From Ianthella basta (taxonomy: Eukaryota; Porifera; Demospongiae; Verongiida; Ianthellidae), in assembly GCA_964019415.1 (NCBI GenBank), contig OZ025877.1, positions 1,885,501 to 1,949,500 of the forward strand: a DNA stretch of 64,000 nucleotides. The letters run 5' to 3'. Position numbers and translations under genes: made by a program. This document shows, piece by piece, positions 50,301 through 61,924 of the stretch; the first letter of the stretch is position 1; the number at the start of each line of letters is the position of its first letter. Under the pieces are notes generated by a model. That model searched no databases, was not told the origin of the DNA, and was given only the letters and a program-made list of their open reading frames with translations.

Positions 50301-53300
50301 GTCCCCTAGGCCACTACCCATATAATAGTGTCCCCTAGGACACTATACATTTAATGGTGTCCTCTAGGACACTACACATTTAATAGTGTCCCCTAGGACA
50401 CTACTCATTTAATAGTGTCCCCCTAGGACACTACCCATTTAATAGTGTCCCCTAGGACACTGCACATTTAATAGTGTCCCCTAGGACACTATCCATTTAA
50501 TAGTGTCCCCCTAGGACACTACCCATTTAATGGTGTCCCCTAGGACACTACTCATTTAATGGTGTCCCCCTAGGACACTACCCATTTAATAGTGTTCCCT
50601 AGGACACTACCCATTTAATAGTGTCCCCCAGGACACTACCCATTTAATAGTGTCTCCCTAGGACACTACCCATATAATAGTGTCCCCTAGGACACTACCC
50701 ATATAATAGTGTCCCCTAGGACACTACTCATTTAATAGTGTTCACCCTAGGTCACTAACCATTTAATAGTGTCCCCTAGGACACTGCGTATACCCATTTA
50801 ATAGTGTCCCCTAGGACACTACCCATTTAATAGTGTCAACTAGGACACTACCCATTTAATAGTGTCCTCTAGGACACTACTCATTTAATAATGTTCACCC
50901 TAGGTCACTAACTATTTAATAGTGTCCCCCTAGGACACTACCCATTTAATAGTGTCCCCTAGGACACCACCTATTAAATGGTGTCCCCTAGGACACTACT
51001 CATTTAATAGTGTCCACCTAGGACACTGCCTATTTAATAGTGTCCCCCTAGGACACTATCCTTTTAATAGTTTCCCCTAGGACACTACCATATAATAGTG
51101 TCCCCTAGGACACTACCAATTTAATAGTGTTCCCCCAGGACACTACCCATTTAATAGTGTTCCCCTAGGACACTACCCATTTAATAGTGTCCCCTAGGAC
51201 ACTACCCATTTAATAGTGTCCCCTAGGACACTACCCATTTAATAGTGTCCTCTAGGACGCTACCAATTTAATAGTGTCCGCTAGGACACTACCCATTTAA
51301 TAGTGCTCCCCTAGGACATTACCCATTTAATAGTGTCCCCTAGGACACTACCCATTTAATAGTATCCCCTAGGACACTACCAATTTAATAGTGTCCCCTA
51401 GGACACTACACATTTAATAGTGTTCCCCTAGGACACTACCCATTTAATAGTGTCCCCTAAGACACTACCCATTTAATAGTGTCACCTAGGACACTACTCA
51501 TTTAATAGTGTCCCCTTAGGACACTACTCATTTAATAGAATCCCCTAGGACACTACCTATTAAATAGTGTCCCCTAGGACACTACTCATTTAATAGTGTC
51601 CCCTAGGACACAACCCATTTAATAGTGTCCCCTAGGACACTACCCATTTAATAGTGTCCCCTAGGACACTACCCATTTAATAGTGTCCCCTAGGACACTA
51701 CCCTTTAATAGTATCCCCCTAGGACACTATTCATTTAATAGTGTCCCCTAGGACACTACCCATTTAATAGTATCCCCCTAGGACACTACCCATTTAATAG
51801 TGTCCCCTAGGCCACTACCCATATAATAGTGTCCCCTAGGACACTATACATTTAATGGTGTCCCCTAGGACACTACACATTTAATAGTGTCCCCTAGGAC
51901 ACTACTCATTTAATAGTGTCCCCCTAGGACACTACCCATTTAATAGTGTCCCCTAGGACACTGCACATTTAATAGTGTCCCCTAGGACACTATCCATTTA
52001 ATAGTGTCCCCCTAGGACACTACCCATTTAATGGTGTCCCCTAGGACACTACTCATTTAATGGTGTCCCCCTAGGACACTACCCATTTAATAGTGTTCCC
52101 TAGGACACTACCCATTTAATAGTGTCCCCCAGGACACTACCCATTTAATAGTGTCTCCCTAGGACACTACCCATATAATAGTGTCCCCTAGGACACTACC
52201 CATATAATAGTGTCCCCTAGGACACTACTCATTTAATAGTGTTCACCCTAGGTCACTAACCATTTAATAGTGTCCCCTAGGACACTGCGTATACCCATTT
52301 AATAGTGTCCCCTAGGACACTACCCATTTAATAGTGTCAACTAGGACACTACCCATTTAATAGTGTCCTCTAGGACACTACTCATTTAATAATGTTCACC
52401 CTAGGTCACTAACTATTTAATAGTGTCCCCCTAGGACACTACCCATTTAATAGTGTCCCCTAGGACACCACCTATTAAATGGTGTCCCCTAGGACACTAC
52501 TCATTTAATAGTGTCCACCTAGGACACTGCCTATTTAATAGTGTCCCCCTAGGACACTATCCATTTAATAGTTTCCCCTAGGACACTACCCATATAATAG
52601 TGTCCCCTAGGACACTACCAATTTAATAGTGTTCCCCCAGGACACTACCCATTTAATAGTGTTCCCCTAGGACACTACCCATTTAATAGTGTCCCCTAGG
52701 ACACTACCCATTTAATAGTGTCCCCTAGGACACTACCCATTTAATAGTGTCCTCTAGGACGCTACCTATTTAATAGTGTCCGCTAGGACACTACCCATTT
52801 AATAGTGCTCCCCTAGGACATTACCCATGCCATTTAATAGTGTCCCCTAGGACACTACCCATTTAATAGTATCCCCTAGGACACTACCAATTTAATAGTG
52901 TCCCCTAGGACACTACACATTTAATAGTATCCCCTAGGACACTACCAATTTAATAGTGTCCCCTAGGACACTACACATTTAATAGTGTTCCCCTAGGACA
53001 CTACCCATTTAATAGTGTCCCCTAAGACACTACCCATTTAATAGTGTCACCTAGGACACTACTCATTTAATAGTGTCCCCTTAGGACACTACTCATTTAA
53101 TAGAATCCCCTAGGACACTACCTATTAAATAGTGTCCCCTAGGACACTACCCATTTAATAGTGTCCCCTAGGACACAACCCATTTAATAGTGTCCCCTAG
53201 GACACTACCCATTTAATAGTGTCCCCTAGGACACTACCCATTTAATAGTGTCCCCTAGGACACTACCCATTTAATAGTGTTCCCCTAGGACACTACCCAT

Positions 53301-56300
53301 TTAATAGTGCTCCGCTAGGACACTACCCATTTAATAGTGTCCCCCTAGGACACTACCCATATAATAGTGTCCCCTAGGACACTATCCATTTAATAGTGTT
53401 CCCCTAGGACACTACCCATTTAATAGTGTTCTTCTAGGACACTACCCATTCAATCGTGTTCCCCTAGGACACTACCGATTTAATAGTGTCCCCTTGGACA
53501 CTACCCATTTAATTGTGTTCACCCTAGGACACTACCCATTTAATAGCGTTCCTCTAGGACACTACCCATTTAATAGTGTCCCCCTAGGACACTACCCATA
53601 TAATAGTGTCCCCTAGGACACTACCCATTTAATAGTGTCCCCTAGGACACTACCCATTTAATAGTGTTCCCCTAGGACACTATCCATTTGATGGTGTCCC
53701 CTAGGACACTATCCATTTAATAGTGTTCCCCTAGGACACTACCCATTTAATAGCGTCCCCTAGGACACTACCCATTTAATAGTGTTCCCCTAGGACACTA
53801 CCCATTTAATAGTGTTCCCCTAGGACACTACCCATTTAATAGTGTCACCTAGGATACTACCCATTTAATAGTGTTCCCCAAGGACACTACCCATTTAATA
53901 GTGTCCCCCTAGGACACTACCCGTATAATAGTGTCCCCCTAGGACAATACCCATTTAATAGTGTCCCCTAGGACACTACCCATTTAATGGTGTTCCCTAG
54001 GACGCTACCCATTTACTAGTGTCCCCTAGGACACTACCCATTTAATAGTGTCCCCCTAGGACACTACCCATTTAATAGTGTCCCCTTAGGACACTACCCA
54101 TTTAATTGTGTCCCCTAGGACACTACCCAATTAATAGTGTCCCCTAGGACACTATCCATTTAATAGTGTCCCCCTAGGACACTTCCCATTTAATAGTGTC
54201 CCTCAGGACACTACCCATATAATAGTGTCCCTTAGGACACTACCCATTTATTAGTGTCCCCAGGACACAACCCATTTAATAGTGTCCCCCTAGGACACTA
54301 CCCATTTAATAGTGTCCCCTAGGACACTACCCATTTAATAGTGTCCCCTAGGACACTACCCTTTAATAGTATCCCCCTAGGACACTATTCATTTAATAGT
54401 GTCCCCTAGGACACTACCCATTTAATAGTATCCCCCTAGGACACTACCCATTTAATAGTGTCCCCTAGGCCACTACCCATATAATAGTGTCCCCTAGGAC
54501 ACTATACATTTAATGGTGTCCCCTAGGACACTACACATTTAATAGTGTCCCCTAGGACACTACTCATTTAATAGTGTCCCCTAGGACACTATCCATTTAA
54601 TAGTGTCCCCCTAGGACACTACCCATTTAATGGTGTCCCCTAGGACACTACTCATTTAATGGTGTCCCTCTAGGACACTACCCATTTAATAGTGTTCCCT
54701 AGGACACTACCCATTTAATAGTGTCCCCCAGGACACTACCCATTTAATAGTGTCTCCCTAGGACACTACCCATATAATAGTGTCCCCTAGGACACTACCC
54801 ATATAATAGTGTCCCCTAGGACACTACTCATTTAATAGTGTTCACCCTAGGTCACTAACCATTTAATAGTGTCCCCTAGGACACTATCCATTTAATAGTG
54901 TCCCCCTAGGACACTACCCATTTAATGGTGTCCCCTAGGACACTACTCATTTAATGGTGTCCCTCTAGGACACTACCCATTTAATAGTGTTCCCTAGGAC
55001 ACTACCCATTTAATAGTGTCCCCCAGGACACTACCCATTTAATAGTGTCTCCCTAGGACACTACCCATATAATAGTGTCCCCTAGGACACTACCCATATA
55101 ATAGTGTCCCCCTAGGACACTACCCATTTAATAGTGTCCCCTAGGACACTACCCATTTAATAGTGTCCCCTAGGACACTACCCTTTAATAGTATCCCCCT
55201 AGGACACTATTCATTTAATAGTGTCCCCTAGGACACTACCCATTTAATAGTATCCCCCTAGGACACTACCCATTTAATAGTGTCCCCTAGGCCACTACCC
55301 ATATAATAGTGTCCCCTAGGACACTATACATTTAATGGTGTCCCCTAGGACACTACACATTTAATAGTGTCCCCTAGGACACTACTCATTTAATAGTGTC
55401 CCCCTAGGACACTACCCATTTAATAGTGTCCCCTAGGACACTGCACATTTAATAGTGTCCCCTAGGACACTATCCATTTAATAGTGTCCCCCTAGGACAC
55501 TACCCATTTAATGGTGTCCCCTAGGACACTACTCATTTAATGGTGTCCCCCTAGGACACTACCCATTTAATAGTGTTCCCTAGGACACTACCCATTTAAT
55601 AGTGTCCCCCAGGACACTACCCATTTAATAGTGTCTCCCTAGGACACTACCCATATAATAGTGTCCCCTAGGACACTACCCATATAATAGTGTCCCCTAG
55701 GACACTACTCATTTAATAGTGTTCACCCTAGGTCACTAACCATTTAATAGTGTCCCCTAGGACACTGCGTATACCCATTTAATAGTGTCCCCTAGGACAC
55801 TACCCATTTAATAGTGTCAACTAGGACACTACCCATTTAATAGTGTCCTCTAGGACACTACTCATTTAATAATGTTCACCCTAGGTCACTAACTATTTAA
55901 TAGTGTCCCCCTAGGACACTACCCATTTAATAGTGTCCCCTAGGACACCACCTATTAAATGGTGTCCCCTAGGACACTACTCATTTAATAGTGTCCGCCT
56001 AGGACACTGCCTATTTAATAGTGTCCCCCTAGGACACTATCCATTTAATAGTTTCCCCTAGGACACTACCCATATAATAGTGTCCCCTAGGACACTACCA
56101 ATTTAATAGTGTTCCCCCAGGACACTACCCATTTAATAGTGTTCCCCTAGGACACTACCCATTTAATAGTGTCCCCTAGGACACTACCCATTTAATAGTG
56201 TCCCCTAGGACACTACCCATTTAATAGTGTCCTCTAGGACGCTACCAATTTAATAGTGTCCGCTAGGACACTACCCATTTAATAGTGCTCCCCTAGGACA

Positions 56301-58390
56301 TTACCCATTTAATAGTGTCCCCTAGGACACTACCCATTTAATAGTATCCCCTAGGACACTACCAATTTAATAGTGTCCCCTAGGACACTACACATTTAAT
56401 AGTGTTCCCCTAGGACACTACCCATTTAATAGTGTCCCCTAAGACACTACCCATTTAATAGTGTCACCTAGGACACTACTCATTTAATAGTGTCCCCTTA
56501 GGACACTACTCATTTAATAGAATCCCCTAGGACACTACCTATTAAATAGTGTCCCCTAGGACACTACCCATTTAATAGTGTCCCCTAGGACACAACCCAT
56601 TTAATAGTGTCCCCTAGGACACTACCCATTTAATAGTGTCCCCTAGGACACTACCCATTTAATAGTGTCCCCTAGGACACTACCCATTTAATAGTGTTCC
56701 CCTAGGACACTACCCATTTAATAGTGCTCCGCTAGGACACTACCCATTTAATAGTGTCCCCCTAGGACACTACCCATATAATAGTGTCCCCTAGGACACT
56801 ATCCATTTAATAGTGTTCCCCTAGGACACTACCCATTTAATAGTGTTCTTCTAGGACACTACCCATTCAATCGTGTTCCCCTAGGACACTACCGATTTAA
56901 TAGTGTCCCCTTGGACACTACCCATTTAATTGTGTTCACCCTAGGACACTACCCATTTAATAGCGTTCCTCTAGGACACTACCCATTTAATAGTGTCCCC
57001 CTAGGACACTACCCATATAATAGTGTCCCCTAGGACACTACCCATTTAATAGTGTCCCCTAGGACACTACCCATTTAATAGTGTTCCCCTAGGACACTAT
57101 CCATTTGATGGTGTCCCCTAGGACACTATCCATTTAATAGTGTTCCCCTAGGACACTACCCATTTAATAGCGTCCCCTAGGACACTACCCATTTAATAGT
57201 GTTCCCCTAGGACACTACCCATTTAATAGTGTCCCCCTAGGACACTACCCATTTAATAGTGTCCCCTAGGACACTACCTATTTAATAGTGTCGCCTAGGA
57301 CACTACTCATTTGATAGTGTCACCTTAGGACACTACCTATTTAATAGTGTCCCCTAGGACACTGCCCATTTAATAGTGTTCACCCTAGAACACTATCCAT
57401 TTAATAGTGTCCCCTAGGACACTACCCAATTAATAGTGTCCCCTAGGACACTATCCATTTAATAGTGTCTCCCTAGGACACTTCCCATTTAATAGTGTCC
57501 CTCAGGACACTACCCATATAATAGTGTCCCCTAGGACACTACCCATTTATTAGTGTCCCCAGGACACTACCCATTTAATAGTGTCCCCCTAGGACATTAC
57601 CCATTTAATAGTGTCCCCTAGGACACTACCCATTTAATAGTGTCCCCTAGGACACTACCCTTTAATAGTATCCCCCTAGGACACTATTCATTTAATAGTG
57701 TCCCCTAGGACACTACCCATTTAATAGTATCCCCCTAGGACACTACCCATTTAATAGTGTCCCCTAGGCCACTACCCATATAATAGTGTCCCCTAGGACA
57801 CTATACATTTAATGGTGTCCCCTAGGACACTACACATTTAATAGTGTCCCCTAGGACACTACTCATTTAATAGTGTCCCCCTAGGACACTACCCATTTAA
57901 TAGTGTCCCCTAGGACACTGCACATTTAATAGTGTCCCCTAGGACACTATCCATTTAATAGTGTCCCCCTAGGACACTACCCATTTAATGGTGTCCCCTA
58001 GGACACTACTCATTTAATGGTGTCCCCCTAGGACACTACCCATTTAATAGTGTTCCCTAGGACACTACCCATATAATAGTGTCCCCCAGGACACTACCCA
58101 TTTAATAGTGTCTCCCTAGGACACTACCCATATAATAGTGTCCCCTAGGACACTACCCATATAATAGTGTCCCCTAGGACACTACTCATTTAATAGTGTT
58201 CACCTTAGGTCACTAACCATTTAATAGTGTCCCCCAGGACACTACCCATTTAATAGTGTTAACTAGGACACTACCCATTTAATAGTGTCCCCTAGGACAC
58301 TACTCATTTAATAGTATTCACCCTAGGTCAGTAACCATTTAATAGTGTCCCCCTAGGACACTACCCATTTAATAGTGTCCCCTAGGACAC
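41348..58390 (+). repeat. Higher-order repeat domain, ~2.6 kb core and 3.4 kb composite
   Basis: Four marker variants recur in fixed order. P is GGCCACTACCCATATAA (41348, 43292, 45856, 46679, 49717, 50309, 51810, 54478, 55290, 57767). M1 is ACTGCGTATACCC (GCGTAT at 41825, 43769, 47156, 50786, 52287, 55767). V is GGACACCACCTATTAAATGG (about 42003, 43915, 47336, 50963, 52467, 55947, 58387). M2 is GTGTTCTTCTAGG (44814, 48232, 53426, 56843). P to M1 is always 477 bp when both occur. P to P is 2,564 bp in the simple unit, and an extra partial block of 812-823 bp makes a composite of 3,387-3,480 bp. Other spacings (592 and 1,501 bp) show internal deletions and partial duplications. Confidence 0.88.
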
Positions 58391-58686
58391 CACCTATTAA
58401 ATGGTGTCCCTACAACACTACTCAATTAATAGTGTCCGCCTAGGACACTGCCTATTTAATAGTGTCCCCCTAGGACACTATCCATTTAATAGTGTCCCCT
58501 AGGACACTACCCATATAATAGTGTCCCCTAGGACACTACCAATTTAATAGTGTTCCCCCAGGACACTACCCATTTAATAGTGTTCCCCTAGGACACTACG
58601 GCGACCCGCGCGAGGGAAGAACCAGTGACATTAGGGACGGCAGAACCAACTCAGCGCGAACGGAAACACAATTAGAGGAACTTACA

Positions 58687-59718
58687 ATGCAGCCTTCGGT
58701 ACCAACTCGCTGCCCCCTGTGCACAGCCTGCTACACCCACCCTAACTCGATGCGTACCCACTTGAGAAGAACCCATGGAGACCAGAGAAAGGTTGTTGTA
58801 CGAGATAAGGTGAGTAGCAATAATGCAGACACAAGAACTACCCAACAAGTAGCTCCCATGCAGAGAAAGACACGTAGGGAAACTAGGGCCAGGCTGTTGA
58901 GTGCAAAACAGGTTGTACGTTTGGGAACATGGAATGTACGCACTCTTCGGGGCCTGGGCAAGTCGCAACAATTGGCAGCAGAGATGCAGCGCAACAGAAT
59001 CTCCATCTTGGCAGTAACAGAGACTCACCTCTCAGAAGCAGGACACTTGATGTTGGATGAAGAGAAGGGCTATAGGCTAGTGTTCTCAGGCAGGAAGGAT
59101 GGAACCACACTAGAAGGAGTTGGTATCGCACTGGATGCACATGCATGGGCAGCCCTTCGGCACTACCAGGCAGTGTCACCACGCATACTGACAGCTGAAT
59201 TCCTATCCCTAATGGGCCCCTTGATGATAGTGGTAGTGTATGCCCCCACCGAGGACAGCAGTGAAGAAGACAAGGAACAGTTTTATTCAGAATTGGACGA
59301 AGTAATGCGCAAGGCGAATGGACTCACAATGGTCATGGGGGACTTCAATGCATCAATTGGGGAAAGTGTGCAAAGTGTTGTTGGACCACATGCACTGGGA
59401 AAGAGGACCAGCAGTAATGGGGAGAAGCTTGTATCTTTTGCCTCTGCACATGGGATGTGTGTGACCAATACAGTCTTCCCTCACAAGCGTATTCACCAGT
59501 ACTCATGGTATCCACCAAATCCAAGGGCACAAGCAAGCTTGAAAGACTATATACTGGTGAAACAAAGGCTTAGACCATCAGTTTTAGACACCCGGGTATT
59601 CAGAGGAGCAGACTTAGACAGTGATCACCGCCTAGTTGTAATGTCCATGCGTCTGAAGTTGAAGAGGAAACCAAGGCAAAGATCAGGGAAGCCCTTTGAT
59701 GTACGTCTGTTGAAATAA
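58687..59718 (+). CDS. LINE N-terminal part: C2H2 finger and EEP endonuclease (343 aa)
   Basis: The frame starts at the ATG at 58687, the first clear ATG after the array/LINE junction; the frame is also open upstream to 58600. A C2H2 finger lies at 9-30 (C9, C12, H25, H30), followed by a basic linker. The endonuclease/exonuclease/phosphatase domain spans about 76-322 with its expected active-site set: N83 (TWNVRTL), E112 (TETH), Y185 (VVYAP), D219 and N221 (GDFN), D287 (LKDYIL) and D313-H314 (SDH). It nicks target DNA to prime reverse transcription. It ends LLK then TAA, and the next codons continue the same frame into the reverse transcriptase part, so this is probably the front of one longer ancestral protein rather than a separate gene. 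Confidence 0.9.
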   Translation: MQPSVPTRCPLCTACYTHPNSMRTHLRRTHGDQRKVVVRDKVSSNNADTRTTQQVAPMQRKTRRETRARLLSAKQVVRLGTWNVRTLRGLGKSQQLAAEMQRNRISILAVTETHLSEAGHLMLDEEKGYRLVFSGRKDGTTLEGVGIALDAHAWAALRHYQAVSPRILTAEFLSLMGPLMIVVVYAPTEDSSEEDKEQFYSELDEVMRKANGLTMVMGDFNASIGESVQSVVGPHALGKRTSSNGEKLVSFASAHGMCVTNTVFPHKRIHQYSWYPPNPRAQASLKDYILVKQRLRPSVLDTRVFRGADLDSDHRLVVMSMRLKLKRKPRQRSGKPFDVRLLK

Positions 59719-61893
59719 GTGGAGAGAAGGGGAGAGTTTTTGAACACCATCTGGTCGGCCTTTGAAGGCAGGAGTGGAAAGGGAAATGTAGAGAAGCAAT
59801 GGACTGGTTTGAAGAAGGCCTTAGTGGATGCGGCAGAGCAGCATCTTCACCAGAGAAGACAGCCACAGAAGGAATGGATCTCAACTGACACCTTGAGACT
59901 GACAGAAGAGAAGCGGGTGGCTTTTGTAATGTGGCAGAACCCGCGCGCCTGTGAGGAGAAGCGGAAGCACTATGTAGCTCTGTGCAAGCTAGTGAGACAG
60001 TCAGTTAAGAAGGACAAAGAAAAGTGGTGGGATGAGAACATGGCAGCAATGGAGGAGGACCTGAGACGATGCAGGCAAGGGGACTTCTTCAAGAAGCTGA
60101 AAAGACTGAGCGGCAGCAAAACAAGACCACCAGATACCATCCTGGATGAGGTAGGCCAGCCATTGCAGAGAAATGAGGACAAGCTGGCTCGCTGGAGGAG
60201 ACACTTTCAGGATGTCCTGAATGTGGAGAACGCAGTGGCGGCTGAGGTGCTGGCAGAGGTAGAAGACAATGGCGATACAGACACACCAGATGTGACATGG
60301 GAGGAAGTAGTTAAAGCAGTGAGGAGACTTCAGAATGGCAAAGCAGCAGGGGATGATAGAATAGTGGCTGAACTGTTGAAGAGTGGTGGTGAGACAGTGA
60401 TAGTTTGGTTGACAGAGCTGATAGAAGAAGTATGGCGAACAAGGAAGGTGCCCCAAGACTGGAGAAATGCTACATTGATTCCACTTTTCAAGAAGAAGGA
60501 CAGGACACAATGCAACAACTACAGAGGGATTTCCCTTCTCAGTGTACCTGGTAAAGTGTTGACTCTCATCCTGTTGGAGAGGCTACAAGCCATCATTGAA
60601 CCTCAGTTACTTGAGACACAGTGCGGGTTCAGGAAGGGACGAGGCACAGTTGACCAGATTTGGGTGGTGAGACAGGTTGTTGAGAGAGCAACAGAATACA
60701 GGACACCGGTATTCATGTGCTTTGTGGATCTCACAAAGGCCTACGACTCAGTCAACCGTCAAGCCATGGCAGCCATCCTGAGGGAGTATGGGGTACCTCG
60801 CCAGCTGGTAGCCATCATTGAGGAGCTGCACTCAGAAACCTGGTGCCAGGTGAGATCAGCAGGAGACACATCAGAGAGGTTTGAGGTGACAACCGGTGTC
60901 CGTCAAGGTTGTGTGCTGTCACCTCTGCTCTTCAACTGCTTCCTAGACAAGATCCTGAGAGAGGCAATGGCAAATCTTAATGGAGGCCTGCAGATTGACT
61001 ACACCACAAGTGAAGGATTGTTCCTCACTTACCGGGACAAGACTACGGCATCTACATCCATTCAAGATGCACTGTATGCAGATGACCTGACACTGGTTGC
61101 AGAGTCCCGGGGAGAGCTCCAGGACATGGTCAATGCCATCGACAATGCCTGCAGACGGTGGGGCATGACTATCAGTGCCACTAAGACCAAGATCCTCGCT
61201 GTGGGAGAGCCGCAGTCTAGCAACCAGCCATCCATCACGCTGCAGAACCAGCCCCTAGAAGAGGTGGAGTCCTTCACCTATCTTGGCAGTGAGATTGGCC
61301 AGTCTATCAATGTGGAACGAGAAGTGTCAGTGAGGCTAGAGAAGGCAGGCAAAGTGTATCAGATTTGGAGGAAGAAAGTATTTCGCAGCCGGGCCCTCAG
61401 CATTGCCACCAAAGTACGCATCTTCCGGACCCTGGTGTTGTCTGTGCTCCTCTATGGAGTGGAGACATGGACGGTGACCCAACATGACATTCGTAAGCTG
61501 AATTCCTTTCAGATGCGTTGCCTCCGTGACATCCTAGGCATCACCTTATGGAACCGAGTTCGGAACAGTGACATCCTGGAGAGAACAGGGATGGTGTCAA
61601 TGGATGATCAGCTTAAGCAGAGACGCCTTCAATGGTTTGGTCATGTCTGGAGAATGCCAACCACTCGCCCCCAAAGACAGCTATTGAGGTGTAGGCCTAG
61701 TGGTAGGCGCAGACCGACGGGAGGAGCACCCCTTCGTTGGTGTGACCTCATTAGCCGAGACTTGAGGGACATCACCAACTGGACAACGACGATCACAGAC
61801 AGACAGCAATGGAGGACCTACATCTGCCAAAATGTGAACATGGCTACCCCCGCACCGGTGTCACAGTGTCTGGAACCCGCCCAACGTCCCTAG
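59719..61893 (+). CDS. LINE C-terminal part: reverse transcriptase (up to 724 aa)
   Basis: This is the same frame as the endonuclease ORF, directly after its TAA. The first codon is GTG, so no normal start is visible. The first in-frame ATG is at residue 71. Residue numbers here count from the GTG. The RT core lies at about 245-500, with YRGISLL (268), FVDLTKAYD (first catalytic D337), GVRQGCVLSPLLF (393) and YADD (453-456, catalytic D455 and D456). Downstream there is a thumb/connection region with YLGSEIG (521), then RRLQWFGHVWRM (635) and an Arg-rich patch, as in many animal LINEs. All RT catalytic residues are intact. With the upstream stop this protein would require readthrough, internal initiation, or a correction if the stop is a sequencing error. 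It ends TAG at 61891-61893. Confidence 0.9.
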   Translation: MERRGEFLNTIWSAFEGRSGKGNVEKQWTGLKKALVDAAEQHLHQRRQPQKEWISTDTLRLTEEKRVAFVMWQNPRACEEKRKHYVALCKLVRQSVKKDKEKWWDENMAAMEEDLRRCRQGDFFKKLKRLSGSKTRPPDTILDEVGQPLQRNEDKLARWRRHFQDVLNVENAVAAEVLAEVEDNGDTDTPDVTWEEVVKAVRRLQNGKAAGDDRIVAELLKSGGETVIVWLTELIEEVWRTRKVPQDWRNATLIPLFKKKDRTQCNNYRGISLLSVPGKVLTLILLERLQAIIEPQLLETQCGFRKGRGTVDQIWVVRQVVERATEYRTPVFMCFVDLTKAYDSVNRQAMAAILREYGVPRQLVAIIEELHSETWCQVRSAGDTSERFEVTTGVRQGCVLSPLLFNCFLDKILREAMANLNGGLQIDYTTSEGLFLTYRDKTTASTSIQDALYADDLTLVAESRGELQDMVNAIDNACRRWGMTISATKTKILAVGEPQSSNQPSITLQNQPLEEVESFTYLGSEIGQSINVEREVSVRLEKAGKVYQIWRKKVFRSRALSIATKVRIFRTLVLSVLLYGVETWTVTQHDIRKLNSFQMRCLRDILGITLWNRVRNSDILERTGMVSMDDQLKQRRLQWFGHVWRMPTTRPQRQLLRCRPSGRRRPTGGAPLRWCDLISRDLRDITNWTTTITDRQQWRTYICQNVNMATPAPVSQCLEPAQRP

Positions 61894-61922
61894 TGGGACA
61901 TGGGGAACAGAGGAGGAGGAGG

Positions 61923-61924
<2 letters not shown>

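Larger units (their letters stand above)
31209..58599 (+). repeat. Hairpin satellite array, segment C
   Basis: The array continues for 27.4 kb in the same orientation as segments A and B. The first 1.3 kb is rich in TAGTGTTCCCC monomers and in CCTATAGCTAGG centres (31537, 31868, 31992, 32297, 32421), matching the variant at 23215 on the other side of the Gypsy element. From about 36 kb the array is organised into long higher-order repeats. It ends abruptly within a monomer, after GGACACTAC at 58591-58599, where the LINE begins. No genes were seen in it. Confidence 0.97.
58600..61924 (+). mobile_element. LINE (non-LTR retrotransposon), RTE-like, one in-frame stop
   Basis: The element starts where the satellite stops (GGCGACCCGCGCG at 58600). 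It contains an N-terminal C2H2 finger, an EEP (APE-like) endonuclease, a reverse transcriptase and a C-terminal region with the WFGHVWRM motif. The 5' leader is about 87 bp and the 3' UTR only about 30 bp, ending in GGAGGAGGAGG and a (GT)n tract. A very short 3' UTR with a simple-repeat tail, plus this endonuclease type, fits RTE-like clades, but I cannot prove the clade without a tree. A single TAA at 59716-59718 divides the coding region. Both halves are otherwise open, so the copy is young but probably disabled unless the stop is read through. Confidence 0.9.

Noticed and set aside
1-58599. CRISPR-like array (short palindromic repeats with short spacers)
   Set aside because: The 9-nt spacers are the same sequence in nearly every unit and the period is 29-30 bp, so there are no unique spacers. 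There are no cas genes, and the context is eukaryotic.
1-58599. Telomeric or subtelomeric simple repeat
   Set aside because: The monomer is 29-30 bp and has no resemblance to TTAGGG-type repeats. No telomere motif was seen in the window.
58672-60518. Minus-strand frames opposite the LINE (for example 58672-59028, 60001-60510)
   Set aside because: They are antisense shadows of the endonuclease and reverse transcriptase frames, with no recognisable domains.
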